Shown in pieces: positions 1 to 10,401 of a stretch of 64,000 bases of DNA. The number at the start of each line of letters is the position of its first letter. Position 1 is the stretch's first letter. Position numbers and translations under genes: made by a program. The notes beneath the pieces were generated by a model. That model was not told the origin of the DNA, ran no database searches, and saw only the letters and a list, made by a program, of their open reading frames with translations. This DNA is from Pseudomonas ekonensis (GTDB lineage: Bacteria; Pseudomonadota; Gammaproteobacteria; Pseudomonadales; Pseudomonadaceae), in assembly GCF_019145435.1 (NCBI RefSeq), contig NZ_JAHSTS010000001.1, positions 248,001 to 312,000 on the forward strand. The letters are read 5' to 3'.

Positions 1-133
1 CGTCCAGCGACTGTTCGAACTGCGCGGTCTTTTCCTCAAGGCCCGGGCCGTGCTTTTCGTCGTCCGGCGAGCAGGCGCCCAGCAGCAGGGCGAGGCACAT
101 TCCGGCGGTCGTCAGCGGCAATCGCACATCCAT
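1..133 (-). CDS. Lipoprotein of unknown function, 5' part only (runs off left edge)
   Basis: The reading frame opens at ATG 133 and continues off the left end, so only about 44 residues are visible. They form a short charged start, a hydrophobic stretch and a lipobox LLGAC followed by SPDDEK, which is a type II (lipoprotein) signal peptide; Asp at +2 and the next position suggests retention at the inner membrane in enteric rules, although Pseudomonas sorting differs. A weak GGA-rich Shine-Dalgarno lies upstream. It is divergent from the YqhA-like gene. No family can be assigned from this fragment. Confidence 0.6.
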   Translation of the reverse strand, partial: MDVRLPLTTAGMCLALLLGACSPDDEKHGPGLEEKTAQFEQSLD

Positions 134-250
134 TTCCAGTCGTCCTGTCCGATTTCTCTGGGCTGTCAATGCTCTGGACACTAGCAGAAAAACTTTGACA
201 CACACGCGCAGGTGGCGGATTTCCGGGCGGTTTCTGGCGGTCATGGGCGG

Positions 251-260
251 CTGGTATACT
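251..260 (+). promoter_or_regulatory. Candidate promoter -10 for the YqhA-like gene
   Basis: TATACT at 255-260, preceded by TGG, lies 36 bases before the start of the downstream gene. A convincing -35 is not visible (TTTCTG at 231-236 is a poor match), so this is an extended -10 type candidate only. Confidence 0.35.
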
Positions 261-295
261 CGCCGTCGATTACAACCCCCCTTGTGTGAGATTCA

Positions 296-784
296 ATGGA
301 ACGCTTTGTCGAAAACGCAATGTACGCCTCGCGCTGGCTGCTGGCGCCGATCTACTTCGGTCTGTCCCTCGGGCTGCTGGCGCTGGCGCTGAAATTCTTC
401 CAGGAAGTCTTCCACGTCATCCCCAACGTGTTCGAGATGGCCGAGTCGGAACTTATCCTGGTGCTGCTGTCGCTGATCGACATGGCGCTGGTGGGCGGCC
501 TGCTGGTGATGGTGATGATTTCCGGCTACGAGAACTTCGTCTCTCAGCTGGACATCGACGACAGCAAGGAAAAGCTCAACTGGCTGGGCACCATGGACTC
601 TTCGTCGCTGAAGATGAAAGTGGCGGCCTCGATCGTGGCGATCTCCTCGATCCACCTGCTGCGCATCTTCATGGACGCCAAGAACGTCGATCCCGAACAC
701 CTGATGTGGTACGTGATCATCCACATGACCTTCGTGGTCTCGGCGTTCGCCATGGGTTACCTGGACAAGGTCACCAAGCACTGA
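296..784 (+). CDS. YqhA/UPF0114 family inner membrane protein
   Basis: A 162-residue protein with four predicted hydrophobic segments (about residues 15-40, 55-80, 108-125, 138-155) that matches the UPF0114/YqhA (TIGR00645) family in length and in the motif SGYENFVS near residue 80. The function of the family is unknown; it is an integral inner membrane protein. The position just upstream of a DUF6482 gene and fklB corresponds to PA4574 in P. aeruginosa. It is followed by a strong intrinsic terminator, so it is probably a single-gene transcript. Other ORFs over this span are shadows. Confidence 0.85.
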   Translation: MERFVENAMYASRWLLAPIYFGLSLGLLALALKFFQEVFHVIPNVFEMAESELILVLLSLIDMALVGGLLVMVMISGYENFVSQLDIDDSKEKLNWLGTMDSSSLKMKVAASIVAISSIHLLRIFMDAKNVDPEHLMWYVIIHMTFVVSAFAMGYLDKVTKH

Positions 785-831
785 GCCGTGACCGGGGAGC
801 TCGCCCGGCGGCTTCCCTCTTCAAGCAGGAA

Positions 832-873
832 AAACACCGCCCGTCCGTTGCAAAACGGACGGGCGGTCTCGTT
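832..873 (+). terminator. Intrinsic terminator after the YqhA-like gene
   Basis: A perfect 13-bp stem (837-849 with 854-866) closed by a GCAA tetraloop is preceded by an A-run and followed by TCTCGTT. It sits 50 bases after the stop codon. Confidence 0.85.
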
Positions 874-946
874 CATGGCTTGTGCTTTGTCGTGCCGAAG
901 CCTATCCCTGTAGGCGTCCAGACCCGCCATCGCATGAGGTGCGCCC

Positions 947-1252
947 ATGAACCTGCAAGAGCTGAATGCGTTTGCCGTCGCCAGGAAGGTCGATGAACTG
1001 AACCTGATCTCCATGGAGGGCGGAATCTATCTGCTCGAGGCGCGGATGCACGGCGCGGCGTACCCGCTTAGCGACACCCATGGGCAGATGCTGACGGTGC
1101 GTTCGGTGGAGCATGCCCGGGATCTGCTGCACAACTTCCCGGTGCTGCCGTTCAACCTGGTGCACACCTCGGTGCACGACGAGATGTGCGGGCTCGGCGC
1201 CAGCGGCGAGGAAAGCCTGAAAGTGCCGTTGGCCTGGCGCTCGGCGCTGTAG
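947..1252 (+). CDS. DUF6482 family protein
   Basis: A 101-residue soluble protein with no signal peptide or membrane segment. It resembles the DUF6482 family (PA4573 in PAO1), recognised by the segment MEGGIYLLEARM, then SVEHAR and VHDEMCGLG. Function is unknown. It starts 70 bases after the terminator of the preceding gene and lies 125 bases upstream of fklB in the same orientation, so it probably has its own promoter. One cysteine is present, in the C-terminal third. Confidence 0.7.
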   Translation: MNLQELNAFAVARKVDELNLISMEGGIYLLEARMHGAAYPLSDTHGQMLTVRSVEHARDLLHNFPVLPFNLVHTSVHDEMCGLGASGEESLKVPLAWRSAL

Positions 1253-1377
1253 CGCCCGCGATCCGGTCAAAGCCTGGGCATCTGTGCTAGTCTGCTCGCC
1301 CTTTTGGTTCCGGGCGCGCCGGGACGCGCCGTGCATGCACGGCCAGTCCCGGGCCGTCCGCACAGCGGAGCAGTGTC

Positions 1378-1995
1378 ATGTCCGAAGTAAATCTGTCCAC
1401 CGACGAAACCCGCGTCAGCTACGGCATCGGCCGTCAGCTGGGCGACCAGCTGCGCGACAACCCGCCACCGGGCGTCAGCCTGGACGCGATCCTGGCCGGC
1501 CTGACCGACGCGTTCGCCGGCAAGCCAAGCCGTGTGGGCCAGGAAGAGATGTCCGCCAGCTTCAAGGTGATCCGCGAGATCATGCAAGCCGAAGCCGCTG
1601 CCAAGGCTGAAGCCGCCGCCGGCGAAGGCCGTGCGTTCCTGGCCGAAAACGCCAAGCGCGAAGGCATCACCACCCTGGCTTCCGGCCTGCAGTTCGAAGT
1701 GCTGACCCAGGGCGAAGGCGCCAAGCCGACCCGTGAAGACAACGTGCGCACCCACTACCACGGCACGCTGATCGACGGCACTGTGTTCGACAGCTCCTAC
1801 GAGCGCGGCCAGCCTGCCGAATTCCCGGTGGGCGGCGTGATCGCCGGCTGGACCGAAGCCCTGCAACTGATGAATGCCGGCAGCAAATGGCGCCTGTACG
1901 TGCCGAGCGAGCTGGCTTACGGCGCGCAAGGCGTGGGCAGCATCCCGCCGCACAGCGTTCTGGTGTTCGACGTCGAGCTGCTCGACGTTCTGTAA
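1378..1995 (+). CDS. fklB: FKBP-type peptidyl-prolyl cis-trans isomerase FklB
   Basis: A 205-residue protein with an N-terminal dimerisation region (about 1-105, helical and Ala/Glu-rich, with the SYGIGRQLGDQL start typical of FklB/FkpA) and a C-terminal FKBP domain (about 110-205). The FKBP active-site residues are visible: the hydrophobic wall VRTHYHGTL, FDSSY, the GVIAGWTEAL helix and AYG..GVGSIPPHSVLVFDVELL. It catalyses cis-trans isomerisation of X-Pro bonds. There is no signal peptide, so it should be cytoplasmic, unlike FkpA. This is the PA4572 position. Confidence 0.93.
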   Translation: MSEVNLSTDETRVSYGIGRQLGDQLRDNPPPGVSLDAILAGLTDAFAGKPSRVGQEEMSASFKVIREIMQAEAAAKAEAAAGEGRAFLAENAKREGITTLASGLQFEVLTQGEGAKPTREDNVRTHYHGTLIDGTVFDSSYERGQPAEFPVGGVIAGWTEALQLMNAGSKWRLYVPSELAYGAQGVGSIPPHSVLVFDVELLDVL

Positions 1996-2023
1996 TGCAC
2001 GGCCTGCCTTGAGGGCGGGCCGA

Positions 2024-2112
2024 TGCAGGAGCGAGCCTGCTCGCGATGGCGTCTTTTCAGTCGGCGACCCGGTTGCCTGACAGACTGCTATCGCGGGCAG
2101 GCTCACGCCTGC
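2024..2112. repeat. REP-type palindromic pair
   Basis: An inverted pair of Pseudomonas REP units: GGAGCGAGCCTGCTCGCGAT on one side (from 2027) and its partner ATCGCGGGCAGGCTCACGCC on the other (from 2091). It lies after fklB. The same core recurs at about eight other intergenic sites in the window. Confidence 0.75.
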
Positions 2113-2127
2113 CGTTGTTGCCGCGCT

Positions 2128-2385
2128 TCATATTTCGATCTTGTGATGCAGCTCATGGGTCGGGCGCAACGCCCGGGCGTAGCAGAACAGGAACAGATTG
2201 CGCACCAGTTCCTTGAGCACCATCGGCTCGCTGGAGTTCAGGCTGCTGACGTCCAGATCCCCCTGATCCTGCAACTCGTGCAGGGCCTCTTCTTCCAGGA
2301 CGGCACACACTTCCCCGGTTTCCCGATGCAGGATCCGCAGGTAAGGGTGCGGACGGTCCAGCCAGGCGTCGATCAGATAAGTCAT
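2128..2385 (-). CDS. Small protein under a Fur box (PA4570-like)
   Basis: An 85-residue soluble protein starting MTYLIDAWLDRP. I chose ATG 2385 rather than the in-frame ATG at 2400 because GGAG sits nine bases before 2385, while the upstream ATG has no ribosome binding site. The sequence (HRETGEVCAVLEEEAL, then LVRNLFLFCYARAL) corresponds to PA4570, which I recall as an iron-starvation-induced gene in P. aeruginosa; no biochemical role is known to me. The strong Fur-like palindrome directly upstream supports iron repression. Confidence 0.75.
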   Translation of the reverse strand: MTYLIDAWLDRPHPYLRILHRETGEVCAVLEEEALHELQDQGDLDVSSLNSSEPMVLKELVRNLFLFCYARALRPTHELHHKIEI

Positions 2386-2412
2386 GGTTCTCATCTCCAT
2401 TGAAAGGGTTTC

Positions 2413-2431
2413 AATGAGAATAATTCTTATT
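2413..2431. promoter_or_regulatory. Fur box
   Basis: A 19-bp palindrome centred on base 2422 with AGAAT-A-ATTCT as a perfect core and only one mismatched pair across the full 19 bp. It matches the Fur consensus at about 12 of 19 positions. It lies 28 bases upstream of the start of the small gene at 2385, where Fur would block transcription when iron is plentiful. Confidence 0.75.
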
Positions 2432-2594
2432 CGTCAAATAGCAAGCGCCTATTGGCGGTTTGCGTTTTTTTGCGGGTAAAGATTGCGTAAGGTCAAAACG
2501 GCTGGCGTTTGGCCATTGCGTTGTGGCGAGGGGGAGGAGGCGCAGGAGGGGGGGGCGCCATCCCGCGTCGGGTGCGGGATGGCAGGCAGCGGGC

Positions 2595-2936
2595 TCAGAC
2601 CTTCCTGACGAACTCGGACTTGAGCTTCATCGGGCCGATGCCGTCGATCTTGCAGTCGATGTCGTGGTCGCCGTCGCACAGGCGGATGTTCTTGACCTTG
2701 GTGCCGACCTTGACCACCAGCGAGGTGCCCTTGACCTTCAGGTCCTTGATCACGGTGATGGTGTCGCCGTCCTGCAGGACATTGCCCACCGCGTCTTTCT
2801 TCACGGTGTCTTCGGATGCCGCGTCGGCCTCACCGTTGGCGGACCATTCGTGGGCGCACTCCGGGCACACCAGTTGGGCACCGTCTTCGTAGGTGTATTC
2901 GGAATTGCATTTCGGGCAGGGTGGCAACGTGCTCAC
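2595..2936 (-). CDS. yjdM: Zinc-ribbon protein YjdM (PhnA family)
   Basis: A 113-residue protein beginning with a zinc ribbon (CPKC near residue 8-11 and CPEC near 26-29) followed by the YjdM/PhnA C-terminal domain with the signature [15 protein letters not shown]. It belongs to the family once named PhnA; this family is not phosphonoacetate hydrolase, and its function is not settled. Length matches E. coli YjdM (111 residues). It stands alone between the Fur-controlled gene and ispB, all on the minus strand. Confidence 0.88.
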   Translation of the reverse strand: MSTLPPCPKCNSEYTYEDGAQLVCPECAHEWSANGEADAASEDTVKKDAVGNVLQDGDTITVIKDLKVKGTSLVVKVGTKVKNIRLCDGDHDIDCKIDGIGPMKLKSEFVRKV

Positions 2937-3017
2937 TAAGGCTCCTTGATATGAGGATCGTTAAAGGGCGCACATTGTATAGGGTTTTAAGCGAAGGAGG
3001 GGATTGCATACAAAGCA

Positions 3018-3080
3018 CTGTGGGAGCGAGCCCGCTTGCGATGGCTTCTGGCGCTATCGCGAGCAGGCTCGCTCCCACAG
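3018..3080. repeat. REPIN: paired inverted REP sequences
   Basis: TGTGGGAGCGAGCCCGCTTG at 3019 and the reverse counterpart ending CTCGCTCCCACAG at 3080 form a near-perfect inverted pair with a short spacer. It lies 14 bases after the ispB stop codon and could act as a transcript-stabilising stem. Confidence 0.8.
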
Positions 3081-3094
3081 GGTGGCAAGCAGGA

Positions 3095-4063
3095 TCAGTG
3101 CGTGCGGGCGACCGCGAACTCGCTCAGTTCGACCAGCGCATCGCGGTATTCGCTGGCAGGCAGCGCTTCCAGGCACTTGATCGCACGGGCCACGTAGTCG
3201 CGGGCCAGCTGCGCGGTGTAGTCCAGCGAGCCGGACGCTTCGACCGCTGCGCGGATGCTTTCGAGGTCTTCGATGCCGCCTTTCTGGATCGCCTGGCGCA
3301 CCAGGGCCGCCTGTTCCGGCGTGCCTTCGCGCATGGTGTAGATCAGCGGCAGGGTCGGCTTGCCTTCGGCCAGGTCGTCGCCGACGTTCTTGCCCAGGGT
3401 GTCGGCGTCGCCCTTGTAGTCGAGCAGGTCGTCGACCAGCTGGAACGCCACGCCCAGGTGGTCGCCGAAGGTGCGCAAGGCCTCGGCCTGCTCGGCGGTG
3501 GCGCCGGCCAGCGCGGCGGCGCTGTGGGTCGAGGCTTCGAACAGCATCGCGGTCTTGCCGCGGATGACTTCCATGTAGGTCTCTTCGGTGGTGCTGGCGT
3601 CGCGCACCTTGGACAGCTGCAGCACTTCGCCTTCGGCGATGATGCGCGTGGCCTGGGACAGGATCTTCATCACCGGCATCGAGCCCAGTTCGACCATCAT
3701 CTCGAACGAGCGCGAGTACAGGAAGTCGCCGACCAGCACGCTCGGGGCGTTGCCCCACATGGCGTTGGCGGTCGAGCGGCCGCGGCGCATGCCGGACATG
3801 TCGACCACGTCGTCATGCAGCAGGGTCGCCGTATGCAGGAATTCGATGGTGGCGGCCAGCAGGCGCAGGTCGTCGCCCTCGCGGCCCAGGGCCTTGCCGC
3901 ACAGCAGCACCAGCAGCGGGCGCAGGCGTTTGCCGCCGGCCGACGTGATGTAATCGCCGATTTTCGATACCAGCGGTACGCGGGAAGTCAGCTGTTTCTT
4001 GATGATGCCGTCGACGGCGCTAAAATCGTCCGCCACCGCGCGGTAGAAAGCTTGGGGTTGCAT
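3095..4063 (-). CDS. ispB: Polyprenyl (octaprenyl/solanesyl) diphosphate synthase
   Basis: A 322-residue trans-prenyl diphosphate synthase that makes the side chain of ubiquinone by condensing isopentenyl diphosphate onto an allylic primer. Both aspartate-rich motifs are present: DDVVD at 84-88 and DDLLD at 211-215, along with GGKRLRP (43-49) that binds IPP and RGRSTAN after the first motif. It is divergent from rplU, the usual arrangement in gammaproteobacteria. Pseudomonads make ubiquinone-9, so the in vivo product is probably C45 despite the ispB name. Confidence 0.95.
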   Translation of the reverse strand: MQPQAFYRAVADDFSAVDGIIKKQLTSRVPLVSKIGDYITSAGGKRLRPLLVLLCGKALGREGDDLRLLAATIEFLHTATLLHDDVVDMSGMRRGRSTANAMWGNAPSVLVGDFLYSRSFEMMVELGSMPVMKILSQATRIIAEGEVLQLSKVRDASTTEETYMEVIRGKTAMLFEASTHSAAALAGATAEQAEALRTFGDHLGVAFQLVDDLLDYKGDADTLGKNVGDDLAEGKPTLPLIYTMREGTPEQAALVRQAIQKGGIEDLESIRAAVEASGSLDYTAQLARDYVARAIKCLEALPASEYRDALVELSEFAVARTH

Positions 4064-4142
4064 CAGAGACAGGTGCTCCAGAAGGGTTGCGCGGCATGCT
4101 AGGACCCACGTCCGCAGGTGTCAAGGCGCGATGGACGGCCCC

Positions 4143-4171
4143 TTGCGCGGCGTCGGCGGCTTGCGTACAAT
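4143..4171 (+). promoter_or_regulatory. Promoter of rplU-rpmA
   Basis: TTGCGC at 4143-4148 and TACAAT at 4166-4171 are separated by 17 bp, with a GC-rich discriminator CGCGC after the -10. This is typical of a growth-rate regulated ribosomal protein promoter. The leader to rplU is about 125 nt. Confidence 0.6.
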
Positions 4172-4304
4172 CGCGCACCCTGAACTTCCTGGGCAGCACC
4201 TGCCTTACGCAATTGCACTTGGGCCGTTCCAGCCCCATGCAGCCATGCCAGCCAATACCTCTTCCTATAAAGAGCTGGGTGAGCAGGATTATCGGAGAAA
4301 TACC

Positions 4305-4616
4305 ATGTACGCAGTAATCGTTACCGGCGGTAAGCAATACAAAGTCGCTGAAGGTGAATACCTGAAGATCGAAAAACTGGAAGTCGCCACCGGCGAATCC
4401 GTGACCTTTGACCGCGTTCTGCTGGTCGCCAACGGCGACGACGTGAACATCGGCGCACCTGTCGTTGCTGGCGCAACCGTCAAGGCTGAAGTGATCTCCC
4501 AAGGTCGTCACGATAAAGTCCGCATCATCAAGTTCCGTCGCCGTAAGCACCACATGAAGCGTATGGGCCACCGCCAGTGGTTCACCGAGATCAAAATCAC
4601 CGGTATTCAGGCTTAA
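4305..4616 (+). CDS. rplU: 50S ribosomal protein L21
   Basis: A 103-residue protein starting [14 protein letters not shown], the conserved L21 start, and containing the [14 protein letters not shown] 23S rRNA-binding segment. The longer frame that opens upstream at 4131 is not used: ATG 4305 has the purine-rich site CGGAGA nine bases before it. L21 binds 23S rRNA near L20. It is followed 35 bases later by rpmA, forming the universal rplU-rpmA pair. Confidence 0.98.
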   Translation: MYAVIVTGGKQYKVAEGEYLKIEKLEVATGESVTFDRVLLVANGDDVNIGAPVVAGATVKAEVISQGRHDKVRIIKFRRRKHHMKRMGHRQWFTEIKITGIQA

Positions 4617-4651
4617 TTTCAGCCTAATTCCTCACTAGGAGAATTGAACTC

Positions 4652-4909
4652 ATGGCACACAAAAAAGCTGGTGGTAGTACCCGCAACGGTCGCGACTCAG
4701 AAGCCAAACGACTTGGCGTGAAGATGTACGGCGGCCAGGCCATCAAGGCCGGCAACATCATCGTGCGTCAGCGCGGCACCCAATTCCACGCTGGCTACGG
4801 CGTTGGCATGGGCAAGGATCACACCCTGTTCGCGAAAATCGAAGGCGTGATCAAGTTCGAAGTAAAGGGCGCTTTCAACCGCCGTTACGTGAGCGTTGTC
4901 GCAGCCTGA
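4652..4909 (+). CDS. rpmA: 50S ribosomal protein L27
   Basis: An 85-residue protein with the L27 start [17 protein letters not shown], whose flexible N-terminal tail reaches the peptidyl transferase centre. AGGAGA precedes the start. There is no N-terminal extension of the Firmicutes type, so no processing by Prp is expected. It is co-transcribed with rplU and followed by a terminator. Confidence 0.98.
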   Translation: MAHKKAGGSTRNGRDSEAKRLGVKMYGGQAIKAGNIIVRQRGTQFHAGYGVGMGKDHTLFAKIEGVIKFEVKGAFNRRYVSVVAA

Positions 4910-4926
4910 TTGCGAGAATGCTGGAG

Positions 4927-4952
4927 AAGCCCTGTCTTGCGACGGGGCTTTT
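4927..4952 (+). terminator. Intrinsic terminator after rpmA
   Basis: AAGCCCTGTC pairs with GACGGGGCTT (one G-U pair) around a TTGC loop, followed by TTTTTCGTTTG. It separates rplU-rpmA from obg. Confidence 0.85.
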
Positions 4953-5063
4953 TCGTTTGTGGGATGAGTCTCTTGCAAAGCTGTTTGTATGGGCTGTCGG
5001 CGTGCGATGCGGGTCGTGTATTGGGGTCGCTGCGCTCATCTTTGCAAGAGTCTTATGTCTTGA

Positions 5064-6326
<1,263 letters not shown>

Positions 6327-6343
6327 TCCGTTGCAGTAAACTT

Positions 6344-6370
6344 AAGCGCCGCTCAATCGAGCGGCGTTTT
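6344..6370 (+). terminator. Intrinsic terminator after obg
   Basis: CGCCGCTC (6347-6354) pairs with GAGCGGCG (6359-6366) around AATC, followed by TTTT and preceded by AAG. Confidence 0.8.
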
Positions 6371-6449
6371 GGTATCTGGAAAACGGTAGCCACAAATAAC
6401 GTCACGGGCAGCGCTGGGTCGCGCTGTCCTCAAGCTAAGGTTGAAGATG

Positions 6450-7568
6450 ATGCGGAGCAAGGTGACAGGTGCGCAGCGTTGGGTCGTGAAGATCGGCAGC
6501 GCTTTGCTGACGGCTGACGGCAAGGGGCTGGATCGTGCGGCAATGGGTGTCTGGGTCGAGCAGATGGTGGCCCTGCACGAAGCGGGCGTGGAGCTGGTGC
6601 TGGTGTCCTCCGGGGCGGTGGCGGCCGGCATGAGCCGTTTGGGCTGGAGCGCACGACCCAGTGCGATGCACGAGCTCCAGGCGGCCGCTGCCATTGGCCA
6701 GATGGGGTTGGTGCAGGCCTGGGAGTCGAGCTTTGCCGAGCATGGCCGGCATACGGCGCAGATCCTCCTGACCCACGATGACCTGTCTGACCGCAAGCGC
6801 TACCTGAACGCCCGCAGCACCTTGCGCGCGCTGGTCGAGCTGAAGGTGATCCCGGTGATCAACGAGAACGACACCGTGGTCACCGACGAGATCCGTTTCG
6901 GCGACAACGACACCCTGGCGGCGCTGGTGGCCAACCTGGTGGAGGCGGACCTGCTGGTGATCCTGACGGACCGCGACGGCATGTTCGATGCCGACCCGCG
7001 CAGCAACCCGGATGCGCAGCTGATCTACGAAGCCCGTGCCGACGATCCGGCCCTGGATGCGGTGGCGGGCGGCACCGGTGGTGCGCTGGGGCGCGGCGGC
7101 ATGCAGACCAAGCTGCGGGCGGCGCGTCTGGCGGCCCGTTCCGGTGCGCATACCATCATTGTCGGCGGGCGGCTGGAGCGGGTGCTGGACCGTCTGAAAG
7201 CGGGCGAGCGCATCGGCACGCTGCTGTCGCCGGAGCGCGGCATGCTGGCGGCGCGCAAGCAGTGGCTGGCCGGGCATCTGCAGACCCGCGGCACGCTGGT
7301 GCTGGACGATGGGGCGGTTTCGGCGTTGTCCCAGGGCAACAAGAGTCTGCTGCCGGTTGGCGTCAAGCTGGTGCAGGGCAGCTTCCGCCGTGGCGAGATG
7401 GTGGTCTGCGTGGCGCCGGACGGTCGAGAGATCGCCCGTGGCCTGGCCAACTACAGCGCCCTGGAGGCGCAGAAGATCATCGGTCAGTCGTCGGATTCCA
7501 TTGTCGGCCTGCTGGGCTATATGGCCGAGCCCGAGCTGGTTCACCGTGACAACCTGATTCTGGTTTGA
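6450..7568 (+). CDS. proB: Glutamate 5-kinase
   Basis: A 372-residue enzyme that phosphorylates glutamate as the first step of proline synthesis. The amino-acid kinase domain (about 1-260) contains [27 protein letters not shown] and the [15 protein letters not shown] segment. The C-terminal PUA domain (about 275-372) is present, as in E. coli. The frame opens at TTG 6441 with ATG 6447 and ATG 6450; I chose 6450 because it gives the [16 protein letters not shown] start and correct spacing to AAGG. proA is not in this window. The CreA-like gene follows with no real gap. Confidence 0.95.
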   Translation: MRSKVTGAQRWVVKIGSALLTADGKGLDRAAMGVWVEQMVALHEAGVELVLVSSGAVAAGMSRLGWSARPSAMHELQAAAAIGQMGLVQAWESSFAEHGRHTAQILLTHDDLSDRKRYLNARSTLRALVELKVIPVINENDTVVTDEIRFGDNDTLAALVANLVEADLLVILTDRDGMFDADPRSNPDAQLIYEARADDPALDAVAGGTGGALGRGGMQTKLRAARLAARSGAHTIIVGGRLERVLDRLKAGERIGTLLSPERGMLAARKQWLAGHLQTRGTLVLDDGAVSALSQGNKSLLPVGVKLVQGSFRRGEMVVCVAPDGREIARGLANYSALEAQKIIGQSSDSIVGLLGYMAEPELVHRDNLILV

Positions 7569-7579
7569 GGATGCGTGCG

Positions 7580-8044
7580 ATGCGGATTGCAAAAGGACTG
7601 TTGGGGCTGCTGATGGCGTTGCCGTTGGCGGTCTCGGCCGAGGAGATCGGCCAGGTGTCGACCGTGTTCAAGTTTGTCGGCCCCAACGACCGGATCGTGG
7701 TCGAGGCGTTCGACGATCCCAAGGTCGATGGTGTGACCTGCTACTTGTCCCGCGCCAAGACGGGCGGGGTGAAGGGCGGCCTGGGGTTGGCGGAGGATCG
7801 CGCCGAAGCGTCCATCGCTTGTCGTCAGGTCGGGCCGATCCGGTTCAAGGGTGAGCTGAAGGATGGCGATGAGGTGTTCAAGGAGCGCACGTCGCTGGTG
7901 TTCAAGACCATGCAGGTGGTGCGTTTCCTCGACAAGAAGCGTAATACCCTGGTGTATCTGGTCTACAGCGACCGCCTGATCGAAGGCAGCCCGCAGAATG
8001 CGGTGACGGCGATCCCGATCCTGCCGTGGGCGCCTGCCCAGTAG
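7580..8044 (+). CDS. creA: CreA family periplasmic protein
   Basis: A 154-residue protein with a cleavable signal peptide ([20 protein letters not shown], cut before EEIGQV) and the CreA signature [19 protein letters not shown], then [12 protein letters not shown]. CreA is a conserved periplasmic protein of unknown function. ATG 7580 is preferred over ATG 7571 because GAGG lies nine bases before it and because the signal peptide then has normal length. It overlaps or abuts the proB stop, so the two are co-transcribed. Confidence 0.88.
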   Translation: MRIAKGLLGLLMALPLAVSAEEIGQVSTVFKFVGPNDRIVVEAFDDPKVDGVTCYLSRAKTGGVKGGLGLAEDRAEASIACRQVGPIRFKGELKDGDEVFKERTSLVFKTMQVVRFLDKKRNTLVYLVYSDRLIEGSPQNAVTAIPILPWAPAQ

Positions 8045-8166
8045 TCATCCGGAGGCCTCCGCATGGGCTGTGCGCGGCACGGAATCTGTGGGGGCCAGCC
8101 TGCTGGTGGTGATGGCGGGGCAGGGGCGGCATTATCTGTATCCGCATGCGCCAAATCGCAGGCAAT

Positions 8167-8193
8167 AAAAAACCGACCCTTGGGTCGGTTTTT
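8167..8193 (-). terminator. Intrinsic terminator of rpsT (T-rich on both strands)
   Basis: AACCGACCC and GGGTCGGTT form a stem flanked by A-rich and T-rich runs on both sides, so it can stop rpsT transcription on the minus strand and also creA read-through on the plus strand. Confidence 0.85.
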
Positions 8194-8208
8194 CAGTGAC
8201 TACGTCGC

Positions 8209-8481
8209 TTAGGCAGCTGCTTTCAGTGCCTTGACGTGGCCATTCAGGCGGCTCTTGTGGCGAGCGGCCTTGTTCTTGTGGATGATGCCTTTGTCGGCCA
8301 TACGGTCGATGACTGGCACAGCCAGGGTGTAAGCGGCTTGAGCTTTTTCAGCGTCTTTTGCGTCGATGGCCTTAACTACGTTCTTGATGTAGGTACGAAC
8401 CATGGAACGCAGGCTGGCGTTGTGGCTGCGACGCTTCTCAGCCTGTTTTGCACGTTTTTTGGCGGAAGGTGAGTTGGCCAC
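8209..8481 (-). CDS. rpsT: 30S ribosomal protein S20
   Basis: A 90-residue basic protein with the S20 start [17 protein letters not shown] and the helical body ending in [10 protein letters not shown]. The start codon is GTG (8481-8479), preceded by GAGGAGC. In E. coli rpsT the start is UUG and contributes to translational autoregulation, so the weak start here may serve the same purpose. A TTGACA-N17-CATGAT promoter lies upstream. It is divergent from murJ. Confidence 0.97.
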   Translation of the reverse strand: MANSPSAKKRAKQAEKRRSHNASLRSMVRTYIKNVVKAIDAKDAEKAQAAYTLAVPVIDRMADKGIIHKNKAARHKSRLNGHVKALKAAA

Positions 8482-8534
8482 CGTCGAGCTCCTCGAAAGA
8501 CTTTTTAGGGAATAGCAAACAAAATAGGCCGCGA

Positions 8535-8563
8535 ATCATGCCGATGAGTTGAAGTCTTGTCAA
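8535..8563 (-). promoter_or_regulatory. Promoter of rpsT
   Basis: On the minus strand TTGACA (8563-8558) is followed after 17 bp by CATGAT (8540-8535) and a GC-rich discriminator, 54 bases before the GTG start. Confidence 0.62.
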
Positions 8564-8733
8564 GGGCGCTTGAGACGTTCCGCTAAGTGGTAGGCATAAC
8601 GCGACGGGATATTTCTTTCCCGCGCATGACCTGTAAACTCGCGAGCTTTGGCTCTGTGCTGTTGCGGCGCGGAGTATCGCACAAGTGGGCGCACAGTTCG
8701 CCTGCTGTTTATCGACAGGCACACATTCCTTCA

Positions 8734-10272
8734 ATGAATCTGCTCAAATCGTTGGCCGCCGTCAGCTCTATCACGATGCTTTCCCGGGTTCTCGGGTTTG
8801 TCCGCGACACGCTCATCGCGCGCACGTTCGGCGCCGGAATGGCGACCGACGCCTTCTTCATCGCCTTCAAGCTGCCCAACCTGCTGCGGCGGATCTTCGC
8901 CGAAGGCGCGTTCTCCCAGGCCTTCGTGCCGATCCTGGCCGAATACAAGAGCCAGAAGGGCGAGGAGGCCACCCGCACGTTCATCGCCTATGTCTCGGGC
9001 TTGCTGACCCTGGTGCTGGCCCTCGTCACGGCGCTGGGCATGCTCGCCGCGCCGTGGGTGATCTGGGCCACCGCGCCGGGCTTCGCCGATACGCCGGAGA
9101 AGTTCCGCCTCACCTCCGACCTGTTGCGGGTGACCTTTCCTTATATATTGCTGATCTCGCTGTCTTCGCTGGCCGGGGCGATCCTCAACACCTGGAACCG
9201 CTTCTCGGTGCCGGCCTTCGTGCCGACGCTGCTGAACGTCAGCATGATCGTGTTTTCGCTGTTCCTGACCCCGTACTTCGACCCGCCGGTCATGGCCCTG
9301 GGCTGGGCGGTGCTGGCCGGCGGCCTGGCGCAGTTGCTCTACCAACTGCCGCACCTGAAGAAAATCGGCATGCTGGTGCTGCCGCGCCTGAACCTGCGCG
9401 ACACCGGCGTCTGGCGGGTGATGAAGCAGATGCTGCCGGCGATCGTCGGGGTGTCGGTCAGCCAGATCTCCTTGATCATCAACACCATTTTCGCCTCGTT
9501 CCTGGTGGCCGGTTCGGTGTCCTGGATGTACTACGCCGACCGCTTGATGGAACTGCCGTCCGGCGTGCTGGGCGTGGCGCTGGGCACGATCCTGCTGCCG
9601 ACCCTGGCCAAGACCTACGCCAACAAGGACCGTCATGAGTATTCGCGCATCCTCGACTGGGGCCTGCGCCTGTGTTTCGTGCTGGTGCTGCCGTGCGCGC
9701 TGGCGCTGGGCATCCTCGCCGAGCCGCTGACGGTGTCGCTGTTCCAGTACGGTCAGTTCACCGGTTTCGATGCGGCGATGACCCAGCGGGCGTTGATCGC
9801 CTATTCCGCCGGCCTGCTCGGGATCATCCTGATCAAGGTGCTGGCGCCGGGCTTCTATGCGCAGCAGAACATCCGCACGCCGGTGAAGATCGCGATCTTC
9901 ACCCTGATCGTCACCCAGTTGTTCAACCTTTTGCTGATCGGCCCGCTGGCCCATGCCGGCCTGGCGCTGGCGATCAGCGCCGGCGCCTGCCTGAACGCCG
10001 GGCTGCTGTTCTATCAACTGCGCAAGCAGCAGATGTACCAGCCGCAGCCGGGCTGGGCCAAGTTCGGCTTCAAGCTGCTGGTGGCGGTCGCGGTGATGTC
10101 GCTGGTGCTGCTGGTCGGCATGCGTTTCATGCCGGCCTGGGACCAAGGGCATATGCTGGAGCGCTTCCTGCGCCTGGGCGTGCTGGTGGCGGCGGGCGTG
10201 GTGGCGTATTTCGGCATGCTGGTGCTGTTGGGCTTCCGCTTGCGCGACTTCAACCGCAAGGCGTTGGGCTGA
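8734..10272 (+). CDS. murJ: Lipid II flippase MurJ
   Basis: A 512-residue polytopic membrane protein with about 14 hydrophobic segments and the MurJ/MviN start [25 protein letters not shown]. It moves lipid II across the inner membrane for peptidoglycan synthesis. Conserved elements include [34 protein letters not shown] and [22 protein letters not shown] 8734 is chosen because the family starts there; the frame remains open upstream to 8587 without similarity. It precedes ribF, as in PAO1 (PA4562-PA4561). Confidence 0.96.
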   Translation: MNLLKSLAAVSSITMLSRVLGFVRDTLIARTFGAGMATDAFFIAFKLPNLLRRIFAEGAFSQAFVPILAEYKSQKGEEATRTFIAYVSGLLTLVLALVTALGMLAAPWVIWATAPGFADTPEKFRLTSDLLRVTFPYILLISLSSLAGAILNTWNRFSVPAFVPTLLNVSMIVFSLFLTPYFDPPVMALGWAVLAGGLAQLLYQLPHLKKIGMLVLPRLNLRDTGVWRVMKQMLPAIVGVSVSQISLIINTIFASFLVAGSVSWMYYADRLMELPSGVLGVALGTILLPTLAKTYANKDRHEYSRILDWGLRLCFVLVLPCALALGILAEPLTVSLFQYGQFTGFDAAMTQRALIAYSAGLLGIILIKVLAPGFYAQQNIRTPVKIAIFTLIVTQLFNLLLIGPLAHAGLALAISAGACLNAGLLFYQLRKQQMYQPQPGWAKFGFKLLVAVAVMSLVLLVGMRFMPAWDQGHMLERFLRLGVLVAAGVVAYFGMLVLLGFRLRDFNRKALG

Positions 10273-10367
10273 GGTTTCGGCCCCGGCTGCGCGGTTCGGG
10301 CCGGCGGTTTTGTCGGCTCGATCACTTTGGGTGACGGTGTTGCCTGTCGTCGGCCGTCGGGTGTGGT

Positions 10368-10373
10368 TATAAT
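10368..10373 (+). promoter_or_regulatory. Candidate -10 element before ribF
   Basis: A perfect TATAAT at 10368-10373, 28 bases before the chosen ribF start, in an otherwise GC-rich 130-base gap after murJ. No good -35 at 16-18 bp spacing is visible. Confidence 0.4.
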
Positions 10374-10401
10374 CGGCCACTTTATGAGCAAGAAGCGCGT
10401 T

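Noticed and set aside
10340..10373. Full sigma-70 promoter TTGCCT/TATAAT before ribF
   Set aside because: The spacing is 22 bp, too long; only the -10 is retained as a low-confidence element.
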